Assembly (NCBI GenBank): GCA_017165825.1
Contig: CM029377.1
Coordinates: forward strand, 21,751,014 to 21,815,013
DNA: 64,000 nt
Direction: 5' to 3'
From: Hepsetus odoe
Taxonomy: Eukaryota; Chordata; Actinopteri; Characiformes; Hepsetidae
The notes under the pieces are model-generated. The model worked only from the letters and a program-made list of their open reading frames with translations. It did not search any database and had not been told where the DNA came from. The position numbers and the translations under genes are program-made. The first letter of the stretch is position 1, and the number at the start of each line of letters is the position of its first letter. This document shows positions 33,150 to 44,300 of the stretch, piece after piece.

Positions 33150-33740
33150 TGATTCAGAAGTTTTCTTATTCGTGTGAAAGAGCACAGAACACAGTACTGT
33201 ACTGTCTTCAGCCCCTCGTTCCTTTTTGTAAGGAATCACCTTCCTGAAGGACAGATCTTCCTGAAGGGCAGTGTTCTTGTCTCTCATTTTCAGTACAGTC
33301 TCTTTACCTGAGCAGTTCTCCATATCTTTCTGAAGGGCAGTGTTCTTGTCTCTCATTTTCAGTAGTTGGAAAAATCCTGATTCCTGCCTTATCCTCATCA
33401 TATTGAGGATTAAATGAAATAACTAATGTATCTAGGTTCTAAATAAAGAGGTTCTCAGCATCAGCAGTAAACGAATCACCTTATCATTTGGAATCATCTG
33501 CACCTGTTTCTTCACTGCTTCATTAAGTTAGACGCTTTGTTCTGCTTGAAGATTCAGACGTAGATCACTGTGTGGATTAACCAACAAAAAACAATCCAAC
33601 TGCTCAAGTACAGAGACTGTACTGAAAATGAGAGACAACAACACTATCCTTCAGGGAGATCTGGGGAACTGTCCCTCAACAAGATAATAAAATTACAAGC
33701 AAGACTGGATCTTTGGAAGAAAAATATGAAATGAGGACAT
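33150..33740. mobile_element. MITE family B, two halves in inverted arrangement
   Basis: 33185-33370 reads forward as the left part of family B, with two copies of cttcctgaaggacag-type units. 33440-33735 reads as the reverse complement of the same family (gaatcatctgcacctgtttctt, then tcactgtgtggattaacc, then a reversed unit). The two halves could form a hairpin. It arose by either insertion beside an older copy or internal rearrangement. Confidence 0.65.
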
Positions 33741-33825
33741 ACATACATCCATCCATCCATCTATACCTCATTATCCTGCATATCCTGACCAGTCCAATAC
33801 AACTATAGACATAGTAAGGGGCTGA

Positions 33826-33859
<34 letters not shown>

Positions 33860-34669
33860 ATCAATGGGCACTCAGGCTGGACATTAAAGGGTTAATCAGC
33901 TAATTCTTTCAATTAAAAGCTCAGCTTTTATATTCCATAACAATCAGGACCCCCCACACAAACAGATCAATGCTGAATGAAAAGCCAGGGATCGATCTGC
34001 TCACGTGCACCTTATTGAATTATTAATCAGGGGGAAAAAAGCTGACTGGCTTTCAGGGTCTCAGGAACAGCACTGTCCTACAGTGGGCGCTTTTCTATTG
34101 CTTTACACATTTGGACCTTTAATTTATTAAATTCCTTTCTTTAATAACTTTCGATTTTAGGCTATTTATTTTTTGTTTTATTGCATTTTTAGGCCTTTTG
34201 TATTTCTTTCTATTTTTAGATTAATTTTTTCTATTTCTTAGTCATTTGTTTTGTTTTTATTTTATACATATGCATAAGATTTTTAAAGCATATTCTATTT
34301 TTTTTATTTATTATTTAGTTATTTAATTTGTTTAAATATTTATAGTTTCCCTATTTGCTTGTTTTTTTATTTTAGGCTTTTTAAGTCCTTCTTGTATTGT
34401 TTGATGTATGGTAAGTGTTGGGTGATCAGTCGTCTGTTGTTTGGTTGTTTTGTCTTGTGATCAAAAGCTGGACACTTTAAGAATTGGGGATCAAAGGTGA
34501 AGATCAAAGCAGGACACCTGAGTGTTGTTAACTTTTACTAAACGATGCTGAACCAGAGAGAGAAGACCCAGTTTCACTCAGTCTAACCTCAGATTAACAG
34601 ATGAGTCAGTTCTTTTTATTTTATATTTACTTGAAGATTTGCTTAAATAATAGATTAGAATTTTCATTA

Positions 34670-34708
<39 letters not shown>

Positions 34709-34788
34709 CCCGGTCCGGATTTAAACCTCGCGCTGATGAGCTGCAGTCTCGCGGTGTTCCGCGGGCGCGCGCGCAGCAGGACGGTGTG
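33741..34788. other. Intergenic sequence and micu3 5' flank
   Basis: (GT)n lies at 33828-33858 and 34672-34702; 34120-34400 is T-rich. The last 80 bp before the micu3 ATG are GC- and CpG-rich (gcgggcgcgcgcgcagc), fitting a CpG-type promoter and 5' untranslated region. Confidence 0.5.
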
Positions 34789-35031
34789 ATGGCAGCGGCG
34801 CGTGGAGCTCGGGCGCTGTGGAGTGCGTGCAGTGGCAGGTGGGGGGTTAGACTGAGGTCGGGAGCAGGACTCGGGGCAGGTCTGGGGGCAGCGGCGATTT
34901 ACCTCTGGTACCAACATGGAGCGCGCGGGACAACAGGGCGACAACACTGTAGTGGACTGGATCTACTTCCGTCTCTGCGCGCGAGAGGCCAGGACAAGGA
35001 GGAGGAGGAGGAGGAGAAGGAGGAGGAGGAG
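34789..35031 (+). CDS. micu3: micu3 exon 1
   Basis: 81 codons from ATG (gtgtgATGG context) to GAG|gtgggc. It encodes the targeting and membrane-proximal part and ends in an uninterrupted-looking (GAG)n/(GAA)-type tract giving an acidic run with one Lys. The donor lies at the edge of that repeat, so this boundary is less certain than the others. Confidence 0.75.
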
Positions 35032-35254
35032 GTGGGCACGGGCACGCGCACTGGCCATAACGCCACGTGCGCACATTTACACACACACGCACACACACAC
35101 ACACACACAGGAAAACCAGGTATCATTAACACACTGACCAGAAACATCGGAATGACTGATTGATTAATTGATTGATTAACTGATTGATTGATTATAAGTA
35201 ATTATACATGGTTAATTTATAATAATAATAATAAGAAGAAGAAGAAGAAACCAC

Positions 35255-35308
<54 letters not shown>

Positions 35309-38300
35309 TGTCCTTGTTTATTATTGTTGTTTAAAGTTGAAAGTGATGTTTAAAGGGACCAGTAATGGAAGACAGTGAGAGTGGACAGTGATATTTAAAG
35401 GGACCAGTAACAGTGGACAATGTTAGTGACGAGGATTGTGATTGTGGACAGTGATGCTGAACACTGAAAGTGATAACTACTAACAGTGAAATATTTGACA
35501 ATGATAGTGAAAAGGACAGTTATCATGGGCAGCAATAGTGAAGACGACAGTGATTTGAAGGCAGAGATAGTGAACTGTGACAATTTTAACTAAATGTTAA
35601 AGGTTAAATGCGGAGGTCCAATTTCGTTGTGGTTCTCTGTGTGCTGTGACCTCGCAATGACGAGAGTTGTCACTTTCACTTTAATAATGGAACTGTGATG
35701 AGAGAGGACTGATTGTAAAAACTGCAGTGACGTGGACAGGGACAGTGTTAACTAAGAGGACAGTAGTGTTTGAGAGTCAGTAAAGGAGGACAGTGATGAT
35801 GGATGGTGACTGTATAGGGGACAGTGATGGAGAGATGAGACTGATGCTGAAGAGGACAGTAATTATGACTACAGTGATGATGGACAGTGACTGCGTTAAA
35901 AAGAGGACAGTGATAATGGACATTGAGTGGTTGTAGACAGGCAAAGTGAAGAGCATGGTGGTTTAAAAATATAGAATCTAAAAAGTGCTCAGAGTATAAA
36001 CGTATAAAAGTATAGAATCTAAAAAGTGCTCAGAGTATAAAAGTATAGAGTCTAAAAAGTGCTCAGAGTATAAAAGTATAGAGTCTAAAATGTATAAAAG
36101 TTAAAAATTAGGCCTTTTAAGGACATTTCTAGTGACAGGAGAACTCTCAAAAAAGTAAAGTAAAGTAAGGAGTCTGTTCTTAAAAGGAGTAAGTACAGAT
36201 ATATGAGTTCAAATATGGGGAATGAAAGGAAAAAATAATCCAAATCCAATAATAAAGAGTAACTTTTAGTTAGTTACTTCTGCTACTACTACTACTACCA
36301 ATAATAATAATAATAATAATTAATTAATTTTATGTTTAATGCTTTACTGCAAAGTATGGTCAGTATATACAACAACCTTTTTCCAATATTAATGTTTTGT
36401 TCTTACCGAGCAAAGGCTTTGTTTGAAATTTTGAAGATCCTCTTTGCCGGCATAACATTTTGATTTTTGTGTGTAGGTTTTTGTTATTTTCTCAGTACAA
36501 AAACCTCAAGTGTCCAATTCATTAAATATTGAATTCTTCCAAATGCCTTCAGTTTCCAGACAACATTTATAACCCAGCTGCCACTTCCTTCCAGCAGGCT
36601 TTTCCAGCGAATGTACAAAAAGTACGATTTGTAGAGTTCAATCGTGGAAACGTTTGGCCCTAGAGATGACAGAAGGCCATCGCAGAAGAAAGCTGAATGG
36701 GATGTTTCACAGCATTAATATTTTTCTCCCCCTGTCTTCCCACACAAAACCCTCTCTGGTTATACTGCTTCGAAATGCTTTATGGAAAAGAGATAAACGG
36801 ATAACTTGTGAGAGACCAGAGCAATAATTAAAAATAGGTTTTATCAGGGGTGAGATTTAACTTAAATTGTGTTTAAACATTTAATTTGACTCATTTTGTC
36901 TCATTTTTAGCTTACAGATAAGTGTCATTTTTAAGCTCTATAGAAGTTTTTTATTTTCTTTGGAAATCCTCATAATTTCTGCATTTGTTTATTATTATGT
37001 TATCATATAACACACCCTAATTTGAAGTAATTTGTATTGTTGATTATTAATTGTGTAATTTTGACAGTCCTACTGTCCTACTTTTTCATACTTTTTTTTT
37101 ACCAGTTCTTCAAAGTTAAATAGTTAAATAGTTCTAACTAATTTTAAAAATAGTGTGCAAATTTTCATGACATTTAAAATACAATTTTATTAACTGTATT
37201 TTAAAATATAAATAAAAATAAAAATATGTAAATATAAATATAATAATTTATAATATAAATAATATACTTTTTTGGACTATATTTTTTGTCAGGATGGTCT
37301 GGAAAGACATGAAGAGCAAGTTCTCTTTACCTCTATATTTGTTCATTTTACGTACCTTTCAGGTTAAATTAGGGTAACCAAATTTCAGAAATGAAAACCA
37401 GGTACTTTTCCACTTTGGTGCTCAATATATCATTAAAATATCCCATCATCAATCTATGAAATAACATGGTGGCATCGTTTTATATCACAGTAACTGTACT
37501 GCAGTAATCTCTGGTAGAAGCATACTGGTAAAACTGGTTCCAACTTTCTAAACCATGTCTGAAAATCATACAGTAGACCAACTATGGATCAGTCAATATA
37601 GCCAGTGGCCAAACTGCAATATATCAATATAAATTTATTATCTGTTTATAGACAGAGAAGGAACAAGACCAGCTTTATAAATTTCTAATTTGTTTAGATA
37701 TTTTTAGGAAACATCCAAGTAGATGTCTACAGATTAGTTACTGTCACCTGGTAGTATAATTCCCATCCCACCCCAGTTCTAATCCTGAGTTATATCTTAC
37801 ATTTATGGCTAAGTTGAGGATTGACCTTTTTGTTTCTAGCAGCTTTATAAGCAGCCCTCTCAAAAACTAGGTGAGCAAGAGGTTTGTAGAAAAAGAAGAT
37901 CGACATTTTTAGACAGTGTGCTATTTCTACTATATTACTATACTATATTACTATATTAATTCCTGAGAATTTCCTCCATTTATTTTTTAATTAATTATTA
38001 AAATAAAAAAAGTTTCTGGTTAATGAAAACTTGAGAGTTTCAAGCTCAAGAAATCCATTAAAACAGAAAAAATATAGATTTTTCGAGGTGTTGAACCTAG
38101 AACTTTCATAAGACACAGTGAAAAAATGAAAATATTGCTAATATTTATTCTGGTTTTGTAGCTGAACCACCAATATGGAAATTCATGCAGTGGGATGACA
38201 AGTACTGCATATATCTTAGAGAGATTAGATTAGAGAAAGTGTGACGGTTCTGTGACATAGAGGGTGCCCTGCTCTGATTGTGCACACTTGGGCCCTGGGT

Positions 38301-41300
38301 GACAGGTGTGCCTCATCGGGGGTTGGCGTTATAAGCCCCATTGTATCAGCGTGCTGGTCATTCTGTGTGCTTACTTTTGTGTTTATTTATGTAATCTTTT
38401 ACACATTATTTTCAGTATGTTTAGTATGAGTTCTGTGCACGTTATCAGTTATTAAAGTTCAGTACGAAGCTCTCGGCTCTGCATTGATGTCCAGCCCACG
38501 ACACTACGTAGTTACAGAAATGACCAGTCACCACAAATGGACATCGCCGAGAGCTCTGTTGGGATGTCTGCGAAGAACCACCGGACTTTCCAGGTGCTCG
38601 AGGCTTTGATTGTGGAGGTTGAGTGGCGCCTAGGTTGTTTTGCGACGTCCGCTCCCCTCCCAGGATCGGCCGAGGCTGCGACAGTTCCAACTCCAGCAAC
38701 CAGGAAGACAAAGCTGCGGAGCCGGCTTCCACATTAGCCTCTAGAGAAGTGGGGCTGCGATGCCGGCACACTCGTCAGCACAAGAAGGTGGGGCTTCAAA
38801 GACATCCACCATCTTTACCGCCAGAGGCTTGAGGGACGAGGTCCAAGCATGCCGGAGGAGGTGGGACTGGAGGGACGATGTCCAAGTCTGCCGGAGGAGG
38901 CGGGGCTTGAGGGACGAGGTCCAAGCCCGCCGGAAGAGTTGAGCCTTGAGGGACGAGGTCCATGCCCGCCGGAGGAGGCAGGGCTTCAGGTACAGGGTCC
39001 ATGCCCGCCGGAGGAGGCAGGGCTTCAGGTACAGGGTCCATGCCCACCGGAGGAGGCAGGGCTTCAGGGACAAGGTCCAAGGCCGCTGGAGAAGGTAGGG
39101 CTTCACGTGTTGCGTCCAAGCCAGCCCGCTGGAGTAGGGTGGTGCTTCAGGGACTGCAGCCGAACCCGCCAGGAAGGCCGCAGAGCATACGTTGGCCCTG
39201 GCATGGGCCGTTTGGACTTTAGCTGGACTTTTTGTTGATTACTTATGTAACCTCTCCCCCTCTGGGTTCCTGCTGGTGTCCTGCTTTGGATGAGGCAGCC
39301 CCAAGAGTGGTGCCTTTGGGGGGGGGGGGATCTGTGATGCCTCTGTGATGGTAGAGGGTGCCCTGCTCTGATTGTGCACACCTGGGTGACAGGTGTGGCT
39401 CATTGGAGGATGGCCTTATAAGCCCCACTGAATCAGAGCAGGGCACTGCTCATTCTTTGTGCTTACTTTTTTGTTTGTTTATGTTATCTTTTACACGTTA
39501 TTTTCAGTATGTTTAGTTTTTGAGTTCTGTGCACATTATCAGTTGTTAAAGCTCAGTATGAAGCTCTTGGCTCTGCACTGATGTCCAGCCCACGACACTA
39601 CATAGTTACAGAAAGATACCAAATGACTACCGAATTAGGCCAAAGACTTTTTACAGCTTTTCTCTGTTACTGAATTTGCCAAGAACACATTTTTGCAAAA
39701 GAGAAATCTCATTTTGAAGCCAGCAACTCCAAAACTTTAAGAGCTAGGCCAGAGAATTTTTTTTTATTAATTGACCAATGTCATAAAATCTTCAGCTTTG
39801 AGATGATTGAGTGCGGATTATACTTAACGTTTGTTGAGTTGAGGCAGAATGGCCTGAATATTTTTTCATTAATACTGTGCATCAAAATGTCTGCAATGAT
39901 GATTGTTACGCTATGTTGCTTGTGGGGCTTTTCCATTGGTACCAGGAATCCCACAGCAAACAAACTGCCCAAAAAAAGCCTTTCTAACTTGTTCGTTTTC
40001 TAACTTGGACCAATCAGCTAGAGATACAAACTGCTTGATTGTGGGCGTATAGACCTCAGAGCAGCTCTGAAGAAACTCCAGCACAATTCCAATTTTAGGA
40101 ATGGTTTGCTTAATTTTCAACTAAAATAGTGTCTTTGCAGTGTTGCTTGGGTTCTGCTGGGGTTCCTGATACCAGTGGAACAGCACTGGTTAATTTCTAT
40201 CAGAGGCAGCGGTGGCCTAATGGTTAGGGAGTTGGCCTCAGTATCAGAAGGTCATGGGTTGGTAGGTTTCCCTGAGGTACCCTTGAGCAAGGTACTGTCC
40301 CCATCACTGCTCTTGTGTAAAAGATCCAGTGGTCTTCTTTCTCCTGTGCAGGCCCGGCCATTTGAATTTGAGGAAAGGGATGTCTCCATGTCTTCCCACG
40401 AGTACCGCTTTCGTCTCTTCAGCTCCGTGGAGTACGAGGGTCAGCTGTACATGACCCCTCAGAACTTTATAGAGTCGGTCACCATGAGCCAACCCCGCGG
40501 TGAGTGAAGACTCTCAGCTCATCCCTCAATTTTGGAAAATAAATACTCAAATAACCAACTAATTATGATAGTTATAAAGTGATTATCACCCCCTACGCTT
40601 CCTGTCGTGTATTGCAATCTGTCAGAATGGTTGCCTGGATGGTTTGAACAATAATGATCATTCCAGAGCACTTTTTAATAAAACAACAGACATTGAACAA
40701 TAATGATCATTCCAGAGCACTTTTTAATAAAACAACAGACATCATATTGTTCCCAGCTCTTCTTGTAGTGCATTACCATAACCAGTCTGAAAGATTGTAT
40801 GTATAACAGGGAACCTTACATATCATTATAAAGTGTTAAAAAAAAAACAGTCATATCACCCCCCACATCTCCTTTACTTTATTACAATTTGTCGCAATGA
40901 TAGTGGAGTACATGTGATCATTGTAGAGCATTATTAAGCGCTTCTTAAAGTAATGATTGAAGCCATATTGCCCTCTACATGCCCTGTTCTGTATTACCGT
41001 TTGTAATCTTAGTCCATTGTAGAAACATTATAGAGCATTATTAAGGGATTCTAAATAAAGTCATATTGCCCCCATTTTTTTTTTTTGTTGTGCATTACAG
41101 TTTATCACAACGACCATTTGGATCATATGAACTTTATAAATCATCAAAAGAGTACTTCTGAAGAAGTATCACCTCCTTAATTTTCTGTACTGCATTAACC
41201 ATTTGCCGCAATGGCTGCTTGGATCATCCGAACACATAAAGCACTTTTTTTTTAATGAAATAATAGAAGTCATATAGCCCCCTACATTTCCTGTGGGGTA

Positions 41301-44300
41301 ATACATGAGTGAGGCATTCAGTGACACTAAAGCTGTGATACCATCCCCATCACTCCTTCCCCTGATGCTAGATATGGCTTTTTATGACTGCGATTGGTCA
41401 CTATCACTTTCGCTTTTCTCTCCTAACCAGGTAAAAAACCATGGCGGTCCCTCACTAAACAGGTTTGGTAGAAAAAGACACCATATTTGCCCATATTTCC
41501 ATGTGAATGCGTTCGCTTTCATCATCGTTGCTGTTTGTTTTGTTAGGAGCTGGAGAAGATCCTGGCAGACACGCCTCCAGTGTGGAAAGGAACTTCCAAG
41601 CTCTTCCGTAACTTACGGGAGCGAGGTGAGTGGGCCTGGATCTTCACCTAAGAGAAGGTGCAACGTTCAGGTCGCAGGTGTGGGTTAGAATCCCATCTCT
41701 GACAGGCTGCTTACTTTCGAGGCAGCAGTGTTCTAGTGTTTAGGGAATCAGCTCCATAAGGTTGTAGGTTCAAGCCCCAGACCAGTAGGTTGCCCTGAGG
41801 TACTGAGGTAACAACGTACCATGCCTGACATTGCTTCCTGGTCACTTTCACTTTCACTTTTCACCTTCACTTCAAGGGCATATTTTTTTGGATACAGGGT
41901 GTGGAGATCAGTGATTCAGTGATGTTTCCTTTCTTCTAATCTCTCTCTTTCTCTCTCTCTCTCTCAATCGTTCTCTCTTTCTTTCTCTCTCTCTTTCTCT
42001 CTCTCCACTCCTATCCTCTTTCTCTCTGTCATAGCCACCCTAACTCTTTTTTGTTTCCTTTCCTCTAAAGTCTCTCTCTCCTACTCTCTCTTTAACCTTG
42101 TTGTTTTTTCCCCTTGCTTCATTCTTCCCCTTTTCTTCTTCTCCCTGCTCTCATCTTCTCCTCTCTCTCTCTCTCTGTAAGTGTTTGTGCCTCTGGAACA
42201 TCTCTAACGTTCAGGAAGAAACACAAAACAAATAAATAAATAAAAGTGGGACTTTAAGTAAGAGCATCGAGAGGAGAGCTGCAATTAAAGCGTTTACTGG
42301 CGTGGAGTTGGTTACAGCCCGTGGCGGCCCAGTCAACCAATTCCCCGCGGTGATAATTATACGCCAGCTCCGCTCTGGCTGGAACCACAGTGGGACGGCT
42401 AAAAATAAACCTCCCAGTTTTCTGCTCTTCCCCGGCTCTCCCTCCCAACAATTATCCCTTTAAAAAGCAGCATTGTAATTCAGCAGCGGCACATTATCTT
42501 GTTAGTCCGACTGATGTCGAGCACATGGATGTGCATAGTTGCCGCATCTGATTAGCGCACTGGAGTAATGATAGAAATCTGATGCTAATTGGGGCGGGAA
42601 GGCAAACCAGGAAGGCGCTGGTGGGAGGGTCTCCAGAGGGAGGTTTCTAGGGGATGGCGAAGACTGCAGGGGAGGATTAACCTTTCTGGCCACAGGGATC
42701 CTCAAAACCTGTAAATTCCCCAGGAATATGTACAACAAGTGCTTGTGAATCCACCACCACAGTATTTTTGCACTATTTGTGACCGGATGATAAAATAAAA
42801 CAGCAGAGAGAACAATTCTGGACCCTTAACTGACCTGTCGCTCTGATTGAAATTCATTTTTCTTAAACTTCCTGTAGGCCAAAACCATAGAAATGTCCAC
42901 AGTCTTTATTCGTACTCTATTCTCATACTCGTCTAATTACTATTTCCAATTTTTTCTAGCCTGTTCTATGTCCAGTTCCACCTACAGGTTTAGTATCAGT
43001 CCACCATGTAGGATGGGTGAATGCGTCCATAGCAATTATTAAAATGATAAAAAAATATGTCTTCCAGTTCATTAGTGAGTTGTTTTGGGGGCATTTCTTT
43101 ACACTGTCTAACCATAACACCATTTGTCACAAACACATAAAGTATCTCACAAAAAAGAGTACACCCCTCACATTTATGTGAATATCTTATTATATCTTTT
43201 CATGGGACAACACTGAAGATATGACACTGATACAATGTAAAGCAGTCAGTGTACAACTTGTATAACAGTGTAAATTAGCTGTCCCCTCAAAATAACTCGG
43301 CATACAGCCATTAATCTCTAAACCACTGACAACAAAAGTGAGTAGACCCCTAAGTGAAAAATGTCCACATTGTGCCCAATTAGCCATTTTCCCTCCCCAG
43401 TGTCATGTGACTTGTCAGTGTTACAAGGTCTCAAGTGTGAATGGGGAGCAGGTGTGTTAAATTTGGTATTATCGCTCTCACACTCTCCCATACTGGTCAC
43501 TGGAAGTTCAACATGGCACCTCATGGCAAAGAGCTCTCTGAGGATCTGAAAAAAAGTTTGTCGCTCTACATATAGATGGCCTAGGCTATAAGGCTATATC
43601 CAACACCCTGAAACTGAACTGCAGCATGGTGGCCAAGACCATACAGCAGGACACTCAGAACAGCCCTTACCATGTTCGTCCAAAGAAGTTGAGTGCACGT
43701 GCTCAGCGTCATATCCAGAGGTGTTCTTTTGAAAATAGACGTATGAGTGCTGCCAGCATTGCTGCAGAGGTTAAAGGGGTGGGGGGTCAGCCTGTCGGTG
43801 CTCAGACCATATGCCGTGCACTGCATCAAATTGGTCTGCATGGCTGTCATCCCAGAAGGAAGCCTCTTCTAAAGATGATGTACAAGAAAGCCCGCAAACA
43901 GCTTGCTGATGACAAGCAGACTAAGGACATGGATTACTGAGGTCTGATGAGACCAAGATCAACTTATTTGGTTCAGATGGTGTCAAGCGTGTGTAGCAGC
44001 AACCAGATGAAGAGTACAAAGATAAGTGTGTCTTGCCTCCAGTTAAGCATGGTGGTGGGAGTGTCATGGTTTGGGGCTGCATGAATGCTGCCAGCACTGT
44101 AGCAGGGAGCTACAATTCATTGAGGGAACCATGAATGCCAACATGTAACAGTGACATACTGAAGCAGAGTATGATCCTCTCCCTTTGGAAAACAGGGCTG
44201 CAGGGCAGTATTCCAACATGATAACAACCCCATACACACCTCCAAGATGACCACTGACTTGCTAAAGAAACTGAGGGTAAAGGTGCTGGACTGGCCAAGC

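Larger units (their letters stand above)
38240..39610 (+). mobile_element. Small non-autonomous Ty3/Gypsy-like LTR element
   Basis: Two LTRs (38240-38516 and 39333-39610, about 278 bp each) lie in direct orientation and begin TGTGA and end TTACA. The element is flanked by the 5-bp duplication GAAAG (38235-38239, 39611-39615). A polypurine tract (tttggggggggggga) precedes the right LTR. The interior is only 816 bp and lacks protease, reverse transcriptase and integrase, so movement would need help from a full-length relative. The LTRs differ from each other at a modest number of sites, so it is not brand new. Confidence 0.9.
35032..40351 (+). other. micu3 intron 1
   Basis: 5.3 kb containing CA and AAT microsatellites, two tandem arrays, the Gypsy-like element and a SINE fragment next to exon 2, annotated separately. 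36110-38230 is AT-rich with no exon recognised; 36540-36800 is unique-looking. 39616-40200 also shows nothing I can name. Confidence 0.6.

Noticed and set aside
34672..35163. 163-codon frame as micu3 first exon from the earlier ATG
   Set aside because: The earlier start lies in a GT microsatellite and the end in a CA microsatellite; 34789-35031 is the part that fits a start context, a splice donor and phase 0.
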